A DNA stretch of 64,000 nucleotides from GCA-958296115 sp965222445. Its GTDB lineage: Bacteria > Chloroflexota > Dehalococcoidia > Lucifugimonadales > CAJWER01. The stretch lies in the NCBI GenBank assembly GCA_965222445.1, contig CBDCTY010000002.1, positions 2,542,001 through 2,606,000 of the forward strand. The letters are read 5' to 3'. Below, piece by piece: positions 9,445-18,576 of this stretch (the first letter of the stretch is position 1; each line of letters opens with the position of its first letter). Below the pieces are notes generated by a model. That model had not been told where the DNA came from, searched no databases, and saw only the letters and a list, made by a program, of their open reading frames with translations. The translations under genes were made by a program, and so were the position numbers.

Positions 9445-9933
9445 ATGGAGATGACCTCTCGGAAGGCGAAGATGAGTGATGGACGGGCATCGAGGGCCGA
9501 CGACAATCAGCCCGACCTCAAGTGGGTCGTGGAGTGGCTCGTCGAGCGGGAAGGACAGCGCAAAACGGCGGCGCTGCTGGGCGTGAACCGGAAGACAGTG
9601 GCGCTGGCCCTGCGCCGGGAGCGATTGACCGGCAGGATGACCCTCGCCGTGCAGCGGCTCATGGCCAACCTGGACGATCCCGGATGGGAGAGGACGCTGC
9701 CGCTGGACAGGCTGGAGGCGAGGATAAGGCTAGCGATTGAAGCGATGGACGATCTGGCGAGGCTGGTGGAGCGTCTGACCTGCCGCGTGGAGGCGCTGGA
9801 GACGGCGGAGACGCCCAAGGACACCGCCGCAGGCCGGGCGACGGATACGCCCGACGCCGGGGGCCGGGGTCTGCGTCTGTTCAACTGGAGGCGGAGGCGT
9901 CAGGCGCTTAGCGAGGAAGAGATCGATGGCTGA
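9445..9933 (+). CDS. HTH/coiled-coil protein, family member 1 (short form)
   Basis: 162 residues (in-frame alternative starts at 9451 and 9472). An N-terminal helix-turn-helix (WLVEREGQRKTAALLGVNRK, then TVALALRRERLTGRM) is followed by a helical segment (~70-115) and a disordered basic tail. The same HTH signature, a GxxxAAxxLGVxRKTV core followed by RLSxRMxxALxxLL, occurs in the genes at 48.0 kb (minus) and 62.9 kb; this member lacks their conserved C-terminal domain. It overlaps the next gene by 8 bases, so the two are co-translated. DNA binding is likely; the target is unknown. Confidence 0.7.
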   Translation: MEMTSRKAKMSDGRASRADDNQPDLKWVVEWLVEREGQRKTAALLGVNRKTVALALRRERLTGRMTLAVQRLMANLDDPGWERTLPLDRLEARIRLAIEAMDDLARLVERLTCRVEALETAETPKDTAAGRATDTPDAGGRGLRLFNWRRRRQALSEEEIDG

Positions 9934-10369
9934 GCGTGGCCGGTGGGTCTCGAAAGCGGAGACGGCGCGGGAGCTGGAGGTCTCCATCTCAACCCTCGAC
10001 CGGATGATACGGAGGGGGGAGATCGAGGTCCGCAGGGAGGGCCGCCGGGTCTACGTGCGGTTGGAGGGCCCGGAGTACGTGAGCGACGAGGAGCTGCTGC
10101 GCCGGGCCATCGTCAGGGAGGACAAGCTTCAGCGCACCGTGTGGGAGTTGGACAGGCGAGCATCGGAGTTGGAGCGGGAGCAGGACGAGGCCAGGGAGGC
10201 CGCGTCCGCCAGCGGACGGGCGGTTGAGGAGCTAGAGGAGGCGTATCGGAAGGAGACCGCCGCACACGAGGAGACGAAGGATGGACTCATCGCGGCCCGC
10301 GTGATCGCCTTCGTGATGTTGGCATTGCTGATCGGCAGCGTTCTCCTGTGGTGGTTTATACTGAGGTAG
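9926..10369 (+). CDS. Membrane-anchored HTH/coiled-coil protein
   Basis: 147 residues. An N-terminal excisionase/MerR-like HTH (WVSKAETARELEVSISTLDR, then MIRRGEIEV) is followed by a long coiled coil (~55-115, rich in Glu and Arg) and one C-terminal transmembrane helix (~122-143: AFVMLALLIGSVLLWWF). The order HTH-coiled coil-tail anchor suggests a DNA-binding protein tethered to the inner face of the membrane. It is coupled by overlap to the preceding HTH gene. I do not recognise a named family. Confidence 0.72.
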   Translation: MAERGRWVSKAETARELEVSISTLDRMIRRGEIEVRREGRRVYVRLEGPEYVSDEELLRRAIVREDKLQRTVWELDRRASELEREQDEAREAASASGRAVEELEEAYRKETAAHEETKDGLIAARVIAFVMLALLIGSVLLWWFILR

Positions 10370-10448
10370 GGAGCCGGCAGGTTCTATCACGCCCAGCTAA
10401 AGGCCGTCGCAAGATTCGACCGACTACAGTTGAGAGTGAGAGAGGGCA

Positions 10449-11765
10449 GTGGCTAACGACGAACATATCAAATGGCTCCTCGAAGGCGTCGAGTCGTGGA
10501 ACGAGAGGCACCAGAACGTCCCGGGCAAAGGATATCCGTTTACTCCCGATTTTAGGGGAGCACCTCTGTATTGGACATTTCGCGATGCTGGCAAACTAGA
10601 CGGCCGCGGAAGAATCCCCCTGGCTGGCGTGGACCTGTCTGATGCCGACCTCACCAAGGCAGACCTGAATCTAGCTGACCTCTCCGGCGCGAGCTTGGAA
10701 CTTGCCAACCTCACCGACTCAAACCTGTGGCGTGCGGACCTAACAAACACGAATCTCCAATTTGCCGACCTTACCGGAGCCAATCTGACCGCTTCGGAGC
10801 CTTGGAAAGCAGATTTCTACCCATCAGCGATAAAGTCGCCGGAGCAACATCCTGACAAGTCGAGACCAGTTGCCAGCATCAAGGACTTGCTACCGAAGAT
10901 ACAGAGAATCAAGGACTACTACGATCCGACGGTCTTCCTTTACTTCCGCGGTGAGTCCGAATGCGGATGGGAATTGCGTCCTTCTTTGATGCGAAGCGAC
11001 CTGGCCGTATATGAGAACGAAATGTTGACCGACCTTGTGTCGAGGCGACCTGAAGATTTCAACGAGATGCCCTCGGCGCTCGCTCAATGGGTGCTCGCCC
11101 AGCACCATGGTCTAAAGACACGTTTCCTGGATGTCACCAGGAACCCTCTGGTTGCTCTTTACCACGCCTGTGACAAGACTGGCCAGAAGGAACAAGAGGA
11201 AGAAGACGGGCGTCTTCATGTGTTCGCGGTACGAAGAGCGTTGATCGAGTCCTTCAACAGCGACGCTATCAGCATCGCATCCAATGTTGCCAGGCTGTCT
11301 CGCCGCCAAAAGGACTCGCTGCTAGGCAAGCACTTCTCTCTGGGCGACAACAGAATCCGATACGAAAACGAACACGTGCAGGCTATGCGCCTCCTCCACC
11401 AGCTAATCCGGCAAGAGAAGCCCTACTTCGAGGGGCGGATTGACCCAAGGGATTTCTATCAGGTCTTCGTCGTCGAGCCTCAACAGTCCTCTGAGCGTCT
11501 CAGGGCACAAGCTGGGGCCTTTCTGGTATCGGCATTTCATGAGCGGTTCGAGCGCGAAGAGATTCTGAGGTGGAACGAGGGGATTCCAGTCTATGCCCAC
11601 TACAAGCTGACCATATCCGGACGGCACATGGATCGCATCAAGGAAGACTTGCAACTGCTGAACGTCAGCCGGGAAAACCTTTTCCCTGGCCTTGACTTCT
11701 CGGCCAGGTCGGTCAGTGATACCTACAGCGCCTTCCTGAGGTTTGATAAGGGAGGTCGACCGTAG
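10449..11765 (+). CDS. Pentapeptide-repeat/FRG domain protein
   Basis: 438 residues, GTG start preceded by a purine-rich GAGAGAGG. After ~55 residues come roughly ten pentapeptide repeats (~58-115: VDLSDADLTKADLNLADLSG and on). The FRG domain (~150-420) is identified by YFRGESECGWELRPSLMR and QHHGLKTRFLDVTRNPLVAL. FRG proteins recur in defence islands and their molecular activity is poorly known; the pentapeptide beta-helix could mimic DNA or serve as a sensor. It lies between DNA-binding proteins and a two-gene membrane pair inside a probable recombinase-borne island. A defence role is inferred. Confidence 0.85.
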   Translation: MANDEHIKWLLEGVESWNERHQNVPGKGYPFTPDFRGAPLYWTFRDAGKLDGRGRIPLAGVDLSDADLTKADLNLADLSGASLELANLTDSNLWRADLTNTNLQFADLTGANLTASEPWKADFYPSAIKSPEQHPDKSRPVASIKDLLPKIQRIKDYYDPTVFLYFRGESECGWELRPSLMRSDLAVYENEMLTDLVSRRPEDFNEMPSALAQWVLAQHHGLKTRFLDVTRNPLVALYHACDKTGQKEQEEEDGRLHVFAVRRALIESFNSDAISIASNVARLSRRQKDSLLGKHFSLGDNRIRYENEHVQAMRLLHQLIRQEKPYFEGRIDPRDFYQVFVVEPQQSSERLRAQAGAFLVSAFHERFEREEILRWNEGIPVYAHYKLTISGRHMDRIKEDLQLLNVSRENLFPGLDFSARSVSDTYSAFLRFDKGGRP

Positions 11766-11858
11766 GGAGACTACCGCGCCACGATTCCCTGAGTCGCAGG
11801 AGGTTTGTCTTGACTACGCATAGTCGCATGGTCGATGATGTTGTGAGTAAGACCAATT

Positions 11859-12026
11859 ATGACCAATGTGCTCATCAACAGAGACGCCAAGACGATCATT
11901 TTCTCCCTGCCGCCTGAAGCGGTTGCCGACCAGCACATGGATATGTCGGGGGAAGCCGACAAGCAAATCAAAGGCTTGAGTTCTTCAGGCAACAGCCTCA
12001 AGACCTGCCTCACAAGGAGTTTATGA
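11859..12026 (+). pseudogene. Truncated copy of the ribbon-helix-helix gene found at 13.85 kb
   Basis: A 55-codon frame that begins MTNVLINRDAKTIIFSLPPE, nearly the same as MTNRLINRNTKTITFSLPPE at 13853. DNA similarity covers about 88 bases (11830-11917 with 13824-13911), including the region upstream of the start, then fades. The helices of the RHH fold are lost, so it is probably a non-functional remnant. The two copies flank the two-gene module at 12028-13483, which may have been inserted by or beside this duplication. Confidence 0.7.
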
Positions 12027-12027
12027 A

Positions 12028-12966
12028 GTGGCCAGTTTCTCACTCGGTTGCTACACAGTAAGAGTGACTGACAAGGGTACAGGAGAGAATCTGCCTTTAG
12101 GTGGTTTTGTGCGTGGCCAAGACTTGATGACCATCTTTCATCAATATCTCCAAGCTCGCGTGGCAGATTACTCCATTGACCAAGAGCGTCAGAAGTTGTG
12201 GCGTGTTCTTCGGCCTCATGCCACGGATTCTACCGTTAACGGAATCGTGGAAACTGGCGAATACGGATACACCGCCGACTTGTATAACGTGGATACAGAG
12301 ACCGTTTCCTATCAACGAATCGGGACCGATGCGGAGATGATGCCCTTCTATTTCTTGACACACCTACCTGCTCATCGTGATGAGGGCATCATTCTCCTTC
12401 AAAGAAGATCAAATCTCGGGATACGCACAATATTCCTGAGGGACTTCGCGGACTATTTTGCAAGCTCCTACCCAGGTCTCAAGGTGGCATTCAACCCTTT
12501 GGTGCCCAAGCAATTGCTCGATGAGTATTTGCAGAATGGACGACTCACCAAAATCAGGTTCATCCGGTTCGGTCTACCCTCGGACCTGTCTGACGCTTAT
12601 GACACTGGAGGACACGTAGAGACAGAAGGAATCGCCGAGATGGTGTTCTCACCGAGAAGGGGACAAAGCATCCCGCTGCTGAATAGGCTGCGAGAGGTAC
12701 TCAACGGCAGACGAGAGATTAGTGAGATGGTCGAACTGCGTGCCCATGAATATGACAACGTAAAGGTCGAGTTGGATGTAAGGGGCAGTAAGAAAACACT
12801 CGACCTCTCGGATCTCTTGAAGATAAGGGCTTATGTGGACATCACCTCAGATATCCGCATTGACGACGACGGTCATCCCGAATTCAACAGCATTGACGCT
12901 GTCGCTCGAGATCTGATGGGTAGTTTGCTTGCTGAACTTGGAACTGGCAGACGGGATGCAGGATAA
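12028..12966 (+). CDS. Uncharacterised soluble protein, first gene of a two-gene module
   Basis: 312 residues, GTG start with AAGGAG eight bases upstream (12014-12019). No signal peptide or membrane helix. Mixed alpha/beta character with no catalytic motif I recognise; segments such as FYFLTHLPAHRDEGIILLQR and a C-terminal VELDVRGSKKTLDLSDLL suggest a sensor- or nuclease-adjacent fold, but this is not an identification. Its end overlaps the start of the four-helix membrane protein that follows, which ties the two functionally. The base composition is lower in GC than the recombinase next door. Confidence 0.75.
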   Translation: MASFSLGCYTVRVTDKGTGENLPLGGFVRGQDLMTIFHQYLQARVADYSIDQERQKLWRVLRPHATDSTVNGIVETGEYGYTADLYNVDTETVSYQRIGTDAEMMPFYFLTHLPAHRDEGIILLQRRSNLGIRTIFLRDFADYFASSYPGLKVAFNPLVPKQLLDEYLQNGRLTKIRFIRFGLPSDLSDAYDTGGHVETEGIAEMVFSPRRGQSIPLLNRLREVLNGRREISEMVELRAHEYDNVKVELDVRGSKKTLDLSDLLKIRAYVDITSDIRIDDDGHPEFNSIDAVARDLMGSLLAELGTGRRDAG

Positions 12967-13483
12967 GGTTAACATCACCAAAATCGTACGCGATCATCTT
13001 GGGACGTTCAAGGACAACTCCACGAGAAAGTACCGTCCGCTTGATTTCCTGCTCTTTTTTCTCGTGCCGCTTCTTGTAGCTGCCGGGTTCGTAGCGATCC
13101 TGGGTACGCTTCCGACGAATCTGATCGGCGTAATCGCTACGTCTCTCTCAATATTTACTGCCCTCCTCCTTAATCTGCTTCTATTGGCTTACAACATAGC
13201 ACGGAATTCTGAGTCCCCTTCTGATGAGGGCATTCGGGAGATGAGGGAGAAGCTGTTCCATGAGATATTCAGCAACATCGCTTTTGCGGTGCTTGTGGCG
13301 CTAGTGACGGTTGGTTCCGTATTGATATTTGGCGTCGTGAGTGACTGTGCTTCAATGTTAGCAACCTATATACTCAGCGCCGTGATCTACTATCTTGGGA
13401 CCTTGTTCCTGTTGACGTTGTTGATGCTATTGAAGCGGGTCTACGCTCTACTTAGTAATGAACAAGTAACCCCAAGCAATTGA
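12956..13483 (+). CDS. Membrane protein with four predicted helices, second gene of a two-gene module
   Basis: 175 residues from ATG 12956 (a TTG at 12929 is in frame). Two hydrophobic pairs: LDFLLFFLVPLLVAAGFVAI plus LIGVIATSLSIFTALLLNLL, then IAFAVLVALVTVGSVLIFGV plus YILSAVIYYLGTLFLLTLLM. Between the pairs lies a charged cytoplasmic loop (SPSDEGIREMREKLFHEIFS). The pairing of a soluble protein with a small multi-helix membrane protein resembles sensor-plus-membrane-effector defence pairs; that comparison is inference from architecture only. Confidence 0.75.
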   Translation: MQDKVNITKIVRDHLGTFKDNSTRKYRPLDFLLFFLVPLLVAAGFVAILGTLPTNLIGVIATSLSIFTALLLNLLLLAYNIARNSESPSDEGIREMREKLFHEIFSNIAFAVLVALVTVGSVLIFGVVSDCASMLATYILSAVIYYLGTLFLLTLLMLLKRVYALLSNEQVTPSN

Positions 13484-13823
13484 CCCCATCTTAGCAGTGG
13501 GATTAGCTAGCGACATTCACATTTGAGAAGCACATAAACAGCGAAAGAGTCATGAGGGCCACAGAGGGCGTATCCGCTAAGGAGTGCGCCGCACGTCCTC
13601 AGACTAAGCAACAGGTATCACCTTCTGGTGGTGCCATCTGGTCTGCGATTTGACCTCGCGCCATCGACGTTACAGCTTTTCCGCCGGACATTCGCCGAAC
13701 CCCGTGAGAACCGGCAAGAGACCTTGGCATGTCTCCCCGTCCGATAGCCGACAGGTGAGGCTGAACCTCGGCTGCAATAGGAGTGAGAGAGTTTGGGACG
13801 CGTCGTTGACAAGAGGCCATCTG
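13484..13823. other. Non-coding gap before the RHH/recombinase pair
   Basis: About 340 bases without a supported gene. From 13824 the sequence is the upstream part of the 88-bp duplication shared with 11830-11917. No clear promoter with consensus spacing is visible. Confidence 0.5.
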
Positions 13824-13852
13824 ATGGTGGATGATAGGTAGTAAGACAGCTT

Positions 13853-14080
13853 ATGACCAATAGGCTCATCAACAGGAACACCAAGACAATCACCTTCTCC
13901 CTGCCGCCTGAGATGGCGGAGCAGGTGCAGGACGTGATGCGCGAGGAGGGCCGCACCATGAGCGAGCTCATCCGAGAGGCCCTTCGCAACTACATGGAGG
14001 AGCGGGAGTGGCTGCGGACCATTCGGTACGAGAGGCTTCGCGCTCGCCATGCCAGACAAGAAGACTCACAGGGAGATTGA
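13853..14080 (+). CDS. Ribbon-helix-helix DNA-binding protein
   Basis: 75 residues with the CopG/Arc-type fold: an N-terminal beta strand KTITFSLPPEMAEQVQDVMR followed by EEGRTMSELIREALRNYMEE. This family acts as dimeric repressors and antitoxins. It ends 11 bases before the serine recombinase start and is probably its regulator. No toxin gene is adjacent, so an antitoxin role is unlikely. Confidence 0.88.
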   Translation: MTNRLINRNTKTITFSLPPEMAEQVQDVMREEGRTMSELIREALRNYMEEREWLRTIRYERLRARHARQEDSQGD

Positions 14081-14091
14081 AGGAGGACAGC

Positions 14092-15753
14092 ATGAAGAAG
14101 AAGCACCTACAGCCACAGCCGCTCACACCGGCGGCGCTCTACGTCAGGGTGTCCAGCGACCGCCAGGACGTGGACCTGTCCGTGTCCGCCCAGCTGCGGG
14201 CGCTCAAGGAGTACGCCGGGGCCAACGGCTACTCCGTCGCCCGCGAGTACGTGGACGAGGCCGAGAGCGGCCGCGTCGCCGACAGACCCCAGTTCAGGGA
14301 GATGATCGAGGAGGGCAGCAAGCCGAAGGCCCCCTTCGACGTGATTCTCGTCTGGAAATTCAGCCGCTTCACCCGCAAGCGCGAGCACGCCGTCGCCTTC
14401 AAGTCCCAGCTGCGGCGCAAGGGCATCCGGGTGGTGTCCATCACCGAGCAGGCCGAGGACAACGCCACCGGCAGGCTTCTGGAGGGAATCATCGAGAGCG
14501 TGGACGAATATTACAGCGAGAATCTTGCCCAGGAGGTCGTCCGGGGTATGCGGGAGGCCGCTTCGAGAGGCTTCTTCCTCGGCTCCAAGGCCCCCTTCGG
14601 CTACAGGCGGGTGAAGGTCAGCGACGGGGCGAAGGAGCGCCCCATCCTTGAGGTTGACCCCGCCACCGCCCCGGTGGTGAGCGAGATATTCGAGAAGTCC
14701 CTGCGGGGCAGCGGCCTCAAGGAGCTATGCAAGGAGCTGAACGAGAGGGGCATCACCAACCGGGGCAAGCGGTGGAACAAGGGCGGTCTCCACTACGTGC
14801 TGAGAAACGAAGCCTACACAGGCGCCGCCGTGTGGGGCAAAGCCAGCAAGGGAGAGAAGTCCCAGGACCCTGTAAGGGTGGAAGGAGCGTGGCCCGCGCT
14901 GGTGTCGAGGGAGCTGTTCGAGGACGTGCAGCAGGCGATGAGTGACCGAGCCCCGAAGGTGCGGCGGCCCGCCAGGGTGGGGAGTCCGTACCTTCTGAGC
15001 GGCCTCTTGCGCTGCGGGGTGTGCGGCAAGCCCTACTCGGCCCAGGGAGCGAAGAGCGGCCAGTTCGCCTACTACATCTGCGGCACCCTGTTCAGGGAGG
15101 GAGCGGGGATGTGCAGCGCCCGCTACCTGAACGCTCCGAAGCTGGAGACGTTCGTGGTGGAGAAGATCAGGGAGCGCATCCTCACCGAGGAGACCATCGT
15201 TGAGCTTGTGCAGTTGGTGGCCGAGGAGATCGACGCGATGGCGGGTGAGCTGTCGGGCAGGCTGGAGGTCGTCGAGGCCGAGCTATCCGACGTGAGGAAT
15301 CGGCTTGAGAAGCTCTACGAGGCCATTGAGACCAGCGAGCTGACGTTGGAGGTCCTGTCGCCCCGCATCATGTCTCTGAGGCACCGTGAGGAGCAGCTGG
15401 AGGCTGCGAGGGACGACGCCGAGACCCGGCTTGAGCAGCGCAGGGTTGTCCTGCCCGACACCGAGGAGATAGTGGAGTACGTGGCGGACTTCCGAAACTT
15501 CCTGAAGGACGGGACGATCCCCGAGCGCAAGGCGCTCATCCGCAACTTCGTGGAGGGCATCGAGGTGGTGGGAGACGAGGCGACGCTGACGTATACGGTC
15601 CCCATGCCGAGCGACGGAGTGACGTCGGAATCGGCCTCGGTTCTTGATTTCGTCAAGTCCAGCCCACCAACGCATACGGTAGATACCACCATCTTTGAAA
15701 TGTGGCTCGGCAACCTATCGACGCACCAAGGTCTCTCAATCCCTGTAGTGTGA
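14092..15753 (+). CDS. Large serine recombinase
   Basis: 553 residues from ATG 14092, chosen for its AAGGAGG at 14080-14086. N-terminal resolvase domain with YVRVSSDRQ (catalytic Ser21 in this numbering), then the Recombinase domain (~165-270: RGFFLGSKAPFGYRRVKV, LRNEAYTGAAVWGK), a zinc ribbon (LRCGVCGKPYSAQ ... YICG ... CSA) and a long coiled coil. This is the architecture of site-specific integrases of phages and integrative elements, which carry out attP x attB integration in the presence of their own directionality factor. Intact and probably active. It sits at one edge of the 9.4-15.9 kb module. Confidence 0.95.
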   Translation: MKKKHLQPQPLTPAALYVRVSSDRQDVDLSVSAQLRALKEYAGANGYSVAREYVDEAESGRVADRPQFREMIEEGSKPKAPFDVILVWKFSRFTRKREHAVAFKSQLRRKGIRVVSITEQAEDNATGRLLEGIIESVDEYYSENLAQEVVRGMREAASRGFFLGSKAPFGYRRVKVSDGAKERPILEVDPATAPVVSEIFEKSLRGSGLKELCKELNERGITNRGKRWNKGGLHYVLRNEAYTGAAVWGKASKGEKSQDPVRVEGAWPALVSRELFEDVQQAMSDRAPKVRRPARVGSPYLLSGLLRCGVCGKPYSAQGAKSGQFAYYICGTLFREGAGMCSARYLNAPKLETFVVEKIRERILTEETIVELVQLVAEEIDAMAGELSGRLEVVEAELSDVRNRLEKLYEAIETSELTLEVLSPRIMSLRHREEQLEAARDDAETRLEQRRVVLPDTEEIVEYVADFRNFLKDGTIPERKALIRNFVEGIEVVGDEATLTYTVPMPSDGVTSESASVLDFVKSSPPTHTVDTTIFEMWLGNLSTHQGLSIPVV

Positions 15754-15905
15754 CGCGTCGGGACGCAGGGACGCTGATGCGTCGTGACCGGGTAGTAGGC
15801 CGACACGGATGGTAGGTGGGGAAGTCTTCCAGATGTGGCCTGCGACCCTAAGTAGGCCCGAAGAATCGGTTCGATCCTTACCAAGTGGGCCAACGTGTCC
15901 TGTAC

Positions 15906-17587
15906 TGAGCCTGTCCCAGAAGTGGGAATTGCGGATAGGGGGATCGGATAGAGGTCGGAGGGTTCGCTGAAAGGCCCTGGCCTGAGCGGGTAGTACAGGC
16001 GACGGAGCGATGGGTCAGCTGCTGTCATCACTGCAGGTCAGGAGACGGGACGAAGCTCCGGGCCATTAAATAGACCGATGAAGGGGCTGGAGCGCCACAC
16101 CCGACAGAGAGTACGCAGGTTGAAGGCGGTGGCCAACATAGTCCACTCGGCCGCCACGTTGACGAGGCCGCGCAGCAGGAACCTACGTGCCCCCTGTTGC
16201 TCCTTGATGATTCCGAAGACAGGCTCGACCAGTTGCTTTCTCAGCCTGTAAGCCTCTTGAGCTACTGAGGTGGACATCCAGGAGCGATGGCGACGTAGCA
16301 CTTCATCGTGCGGCCCTATGGCTAAGCTTCGCCCAATCTCCTTGGCCCTGGTACAAGCTCTGAAGGCCGGGCATGCCTGACAGACAGCACCTGCAGCCCG
16401 GTACAGACGCAACGGGACTCCGGTCGCGTGCTGTATACGAACGAACTTGAGCGTCTGTCCCTGCGGACACGTAAAGCTGTCGCTCGGCTCGTTGTAGGTG
16501 AATTGGTCCTTGTGATATGGGTCTTTGAGGAACCGTTGTCGTGCCTCTGACACCACCACCTGCTGACCTCGACGGTCGCACTCCGCCAGGTGACTTGCGG
16601 CGAAGTATCCGGCGTCGGCCAACGTCATCTGCGCTCTTGTACCGGTCGTCTCTTCGGCCTGCTCCATCATCGGAACCAGCAGGGCATTGTCATTGGCCGC
16701 ATCCACCACGTCCACGGCGGTGACCAACATGCCGGTCGCTCCCCCATCCGCCTCTGTGGGTGAGACCATAGCCTGGGCGTTGTAGCCAGCCACGATGCCT
16801 TGCCTACCCTTCATCAGCCTGGCGTCTGGGTCGGTCAGGTTGATGCGCTTGTGGCGCTTCTGACTCGTGAGATCGTCCATCGCCTGCCTCACCTGCTCTC
16901 TCAAGACCTCCTTGTCGGCCAACTCCTCAGGCAGATGGGCAACAGCAGTGTCTTCTCCCGCTTCGTTCTGAGCCTCAAGGTCGGCTATCGCACTCTCCAG
17001 CCGCTCCAATAGCCCTCGAAGTCCCTCGGCGTCGTAGCTCCTGTTCAGCGACGCGTTGGCGACCACCTTAGTACCATCCACCGCCTGAACCGCCAGATCC
17101 ACCAACTTCATCGTCACTGCCGTACGCACGGTACGCTCGAACAGCTTCCTCATAGCCTGACGATGCCCTCTGTAGAACCTCCACAGGGTGTTGTGGTCCG
17201 GATGCTGCCACCCTGTCAGCCACAGATACGGTATCTGGTCCCGGCAGGCAGCCTCCAGCTTCCGGCACGAGCGCACCCCGGTCATGAAGCCGTACAGCCA
17301 CACGCTCAACAGCGCACGTGGATGGTAGGCTGGCGCTCCCATCGAGTCACCTTCTATCTTCACCCCAAGCTCCGCCCAGTCCTCCCGGTCCAAAGCGTCA
17401 ACAAACTCGGCGACGAACCGCGCCGGATGGTCCAGCGGCAACAACTCGTCAAGCGTCGGCGGCAACATCCACATCTGCTCTCGGCCCATCGGTCGAAGCG
17501 GCATCTCAATATCTCCCACCTTGATGTCGCTTCAAACGTACACCTGACCCATACTCAACGCCAACCCAGACTTGTGAGACAGGCTCA
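15906..17587. mobile_element. IS1182-family insertion sequence
   Basis: About 1.68 kb bounded by inverted ends: TGAGCCTGTCCCAGAAGT at 15906-15923 and its near complement ACTTGTGAGACAGGCTCA at 17570-17587 (16 of 18 matching). It encloses one intact minus-strand transposase. A clear target duplication is not visible, so the exact ends may differ by a few bases. Confidence 0.85.
16038..17519 (-). CDS. IS1182-family transposase
   Basis: 493 residues. N-terminal DUF772 region (MLPPTLDELLPLDHPARFVAEFVD, YHPRALLSVWLYGF), a DDE catalytic core (AVDGTKVVANASLN; TLADAGYFAASHLAEC) with a cysteine cluster (CQACPAFRAC) and a C-terminal KQLVEPVFGIIKEQQGARRF block carrying the last acidic residue. Full length with no frameshift, so it may be active. 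A diverged remnant of the same family is at 49.8-50.4 kb. Confidence 0.93.
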   Translation of the reverse strand: MGDIEMPLRPMGREQMWMLPPTLDELLPLDHPARFVAEFVDALDREDWAELGVKIEGDSMGAPAYHPRALLSVWLYGFMTGVRSCRKLEAACRDQIPYLWLTGWQHPDHNTLWRFYRGHRQAMRKLFERTVRTAVTMKLVDLAVQAVDGTKVVANASLNRSYDAEGLRGLLERLESAIADLEAQNEAGEDTAVAHLPEELADKEVLREQVRQAMDDLTSQKRHKRINLTDPDARLMKGRQGIVAGYNAQAMVSPTEADGGATGMLVTAVDVVDAANDNALLVPMMEQAEETTGTRAQMTLADAGYFAASHLAECDRRGQQVVVSEARQRFLKDPYHKDQFTYNEPSDSFTCPQGQTLKFVRIQHATGVPLRLYRAAGAVCQACPAFRACTRAKEIGRSLAIGPHDEVLRRHRSWMSTSVAQEAYRLRKQLVEPVFGIIKEQQGARRFLLRGLVNVAAEWTMLATAFNLRTLCRVWRSSPFIGLFNGPELRPVS

Positions 17588-17838
17588 ATTGCGAACTTTT
17601 CGCTGGGAGGCCTCTTTCTAGGTACCAGATGGTATCCAAGGATCTAGCTTGCCAGGCGAACCAGCCCTGTATCGCCATATGCTATAGCGGGACTTCCTTC
17701 ACGTAACTGCACAGGGTCGCCTTTGGCCTTCCCTCTTGCATTTCGTCCGCCTGCGGTAGTTGGGGAGTCGGAGAACGTACTGAGATCGGCCACTCTGTCG
17801 CCCATAATGACGCTTGGCTCATGGCAAAGGCTGTGAAC

Positions 17839-18147
17839 TCAGCGCCGGGTGAGGAAGATAGTGGCAGCGGCGAACAGCATGCTAGTCGCCATCACCGGGA
17901 GTATGCCGGGGAACAACTCAGCTAAAGACCCGCCTAGCGCACGATAAAGTATCAGTGACCCAACGCTGGCGGCAGCGCCGACAATGCCGAGGCCCAATCC
18001 AATGAAGAGGCTGCGGGCTACGCTCGCTCCCCTAACCATCAGACCAGTCACTCCACCAGCGACAATCGTCATCGTTGGAGCGGGGCCAAGGACAAGTGCG
18101 GCTATGGCTATGATATCCCAATATCCGAGGGCCAGATCAGGCACCAT
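17839..18147 (-). CDS. Small three-helix membrane protein
   Basis: 102 residues with three hydrophobic segments (~10-32, ~43-70, ~78-98). AAGGTGA precedes the ATG at a suitable distance. It has no recognisable family. Gly- and Ala-rich helices suggest packing in a small oligomer, which is only a guess. It stands alone between an IS and the subtilase gene. Confidence 0.5.
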   Translation of the reverse strand: MVPDLALGYWDIIAIAALVLGPAPTMTIVAGGVTGLMVRGASVARSLFIGLGLGIVGAAASVGSLILYRALGGSLAELFPGILPVMATSMLFAAATIFLTRR

Positions 18148-18576
18148 TTCATCACCTTGCGTGCTCTATACAGTTGCATAGTCGAAGAAGACTCTTGTGC
18201 AATTGCTGACAAGGCATCCAGCCGGAGGACAGAAGTTAGAGTACACCCTCCTGTCTTCAGGTTATCCACTCGTGCTTGGTTGGGCTTGGAGGCTTCGGGC
18301 ATCCATTCTCTCTTGGTGTGAGGGAAAGGAGGTGCAGTGAGTGTGAGCGATTCGGCGCGACTCGGACGTCTACGGCAACAACAGGACCGGCTGCGTGCAC
18401 TCCCCGCCCACCCCGGCAAGGCGTACTAATCACTGATTTCAATCCGCGCCATGAAGTGCCCTGGTCGCTTACCCAGACCCGCTAATGTACCGCTCCAATC
18501 TCCAACTCGGTTTCGCTTCACTCCACTTCCTCGTCCTCTATCACGCTTGAGGTGGGACCGTCCACGGGGCTGTTCA
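18148..18576. other. Non-coding gap of about 430 bases
   Basis: No convincing gene, repeat or terminator; short open frames on both strands lack ribosome binding sites and protein-like composition. Confidence 0.45.

Noticed and set aside
15855..15890. GGTTCGATCC motif after the serine recombinase, suggesting a tRNA 3' end as integration site
   Set aside because: Flanking bases do not form a T-stem, and no acceptor or anticodon arm can be drawn.
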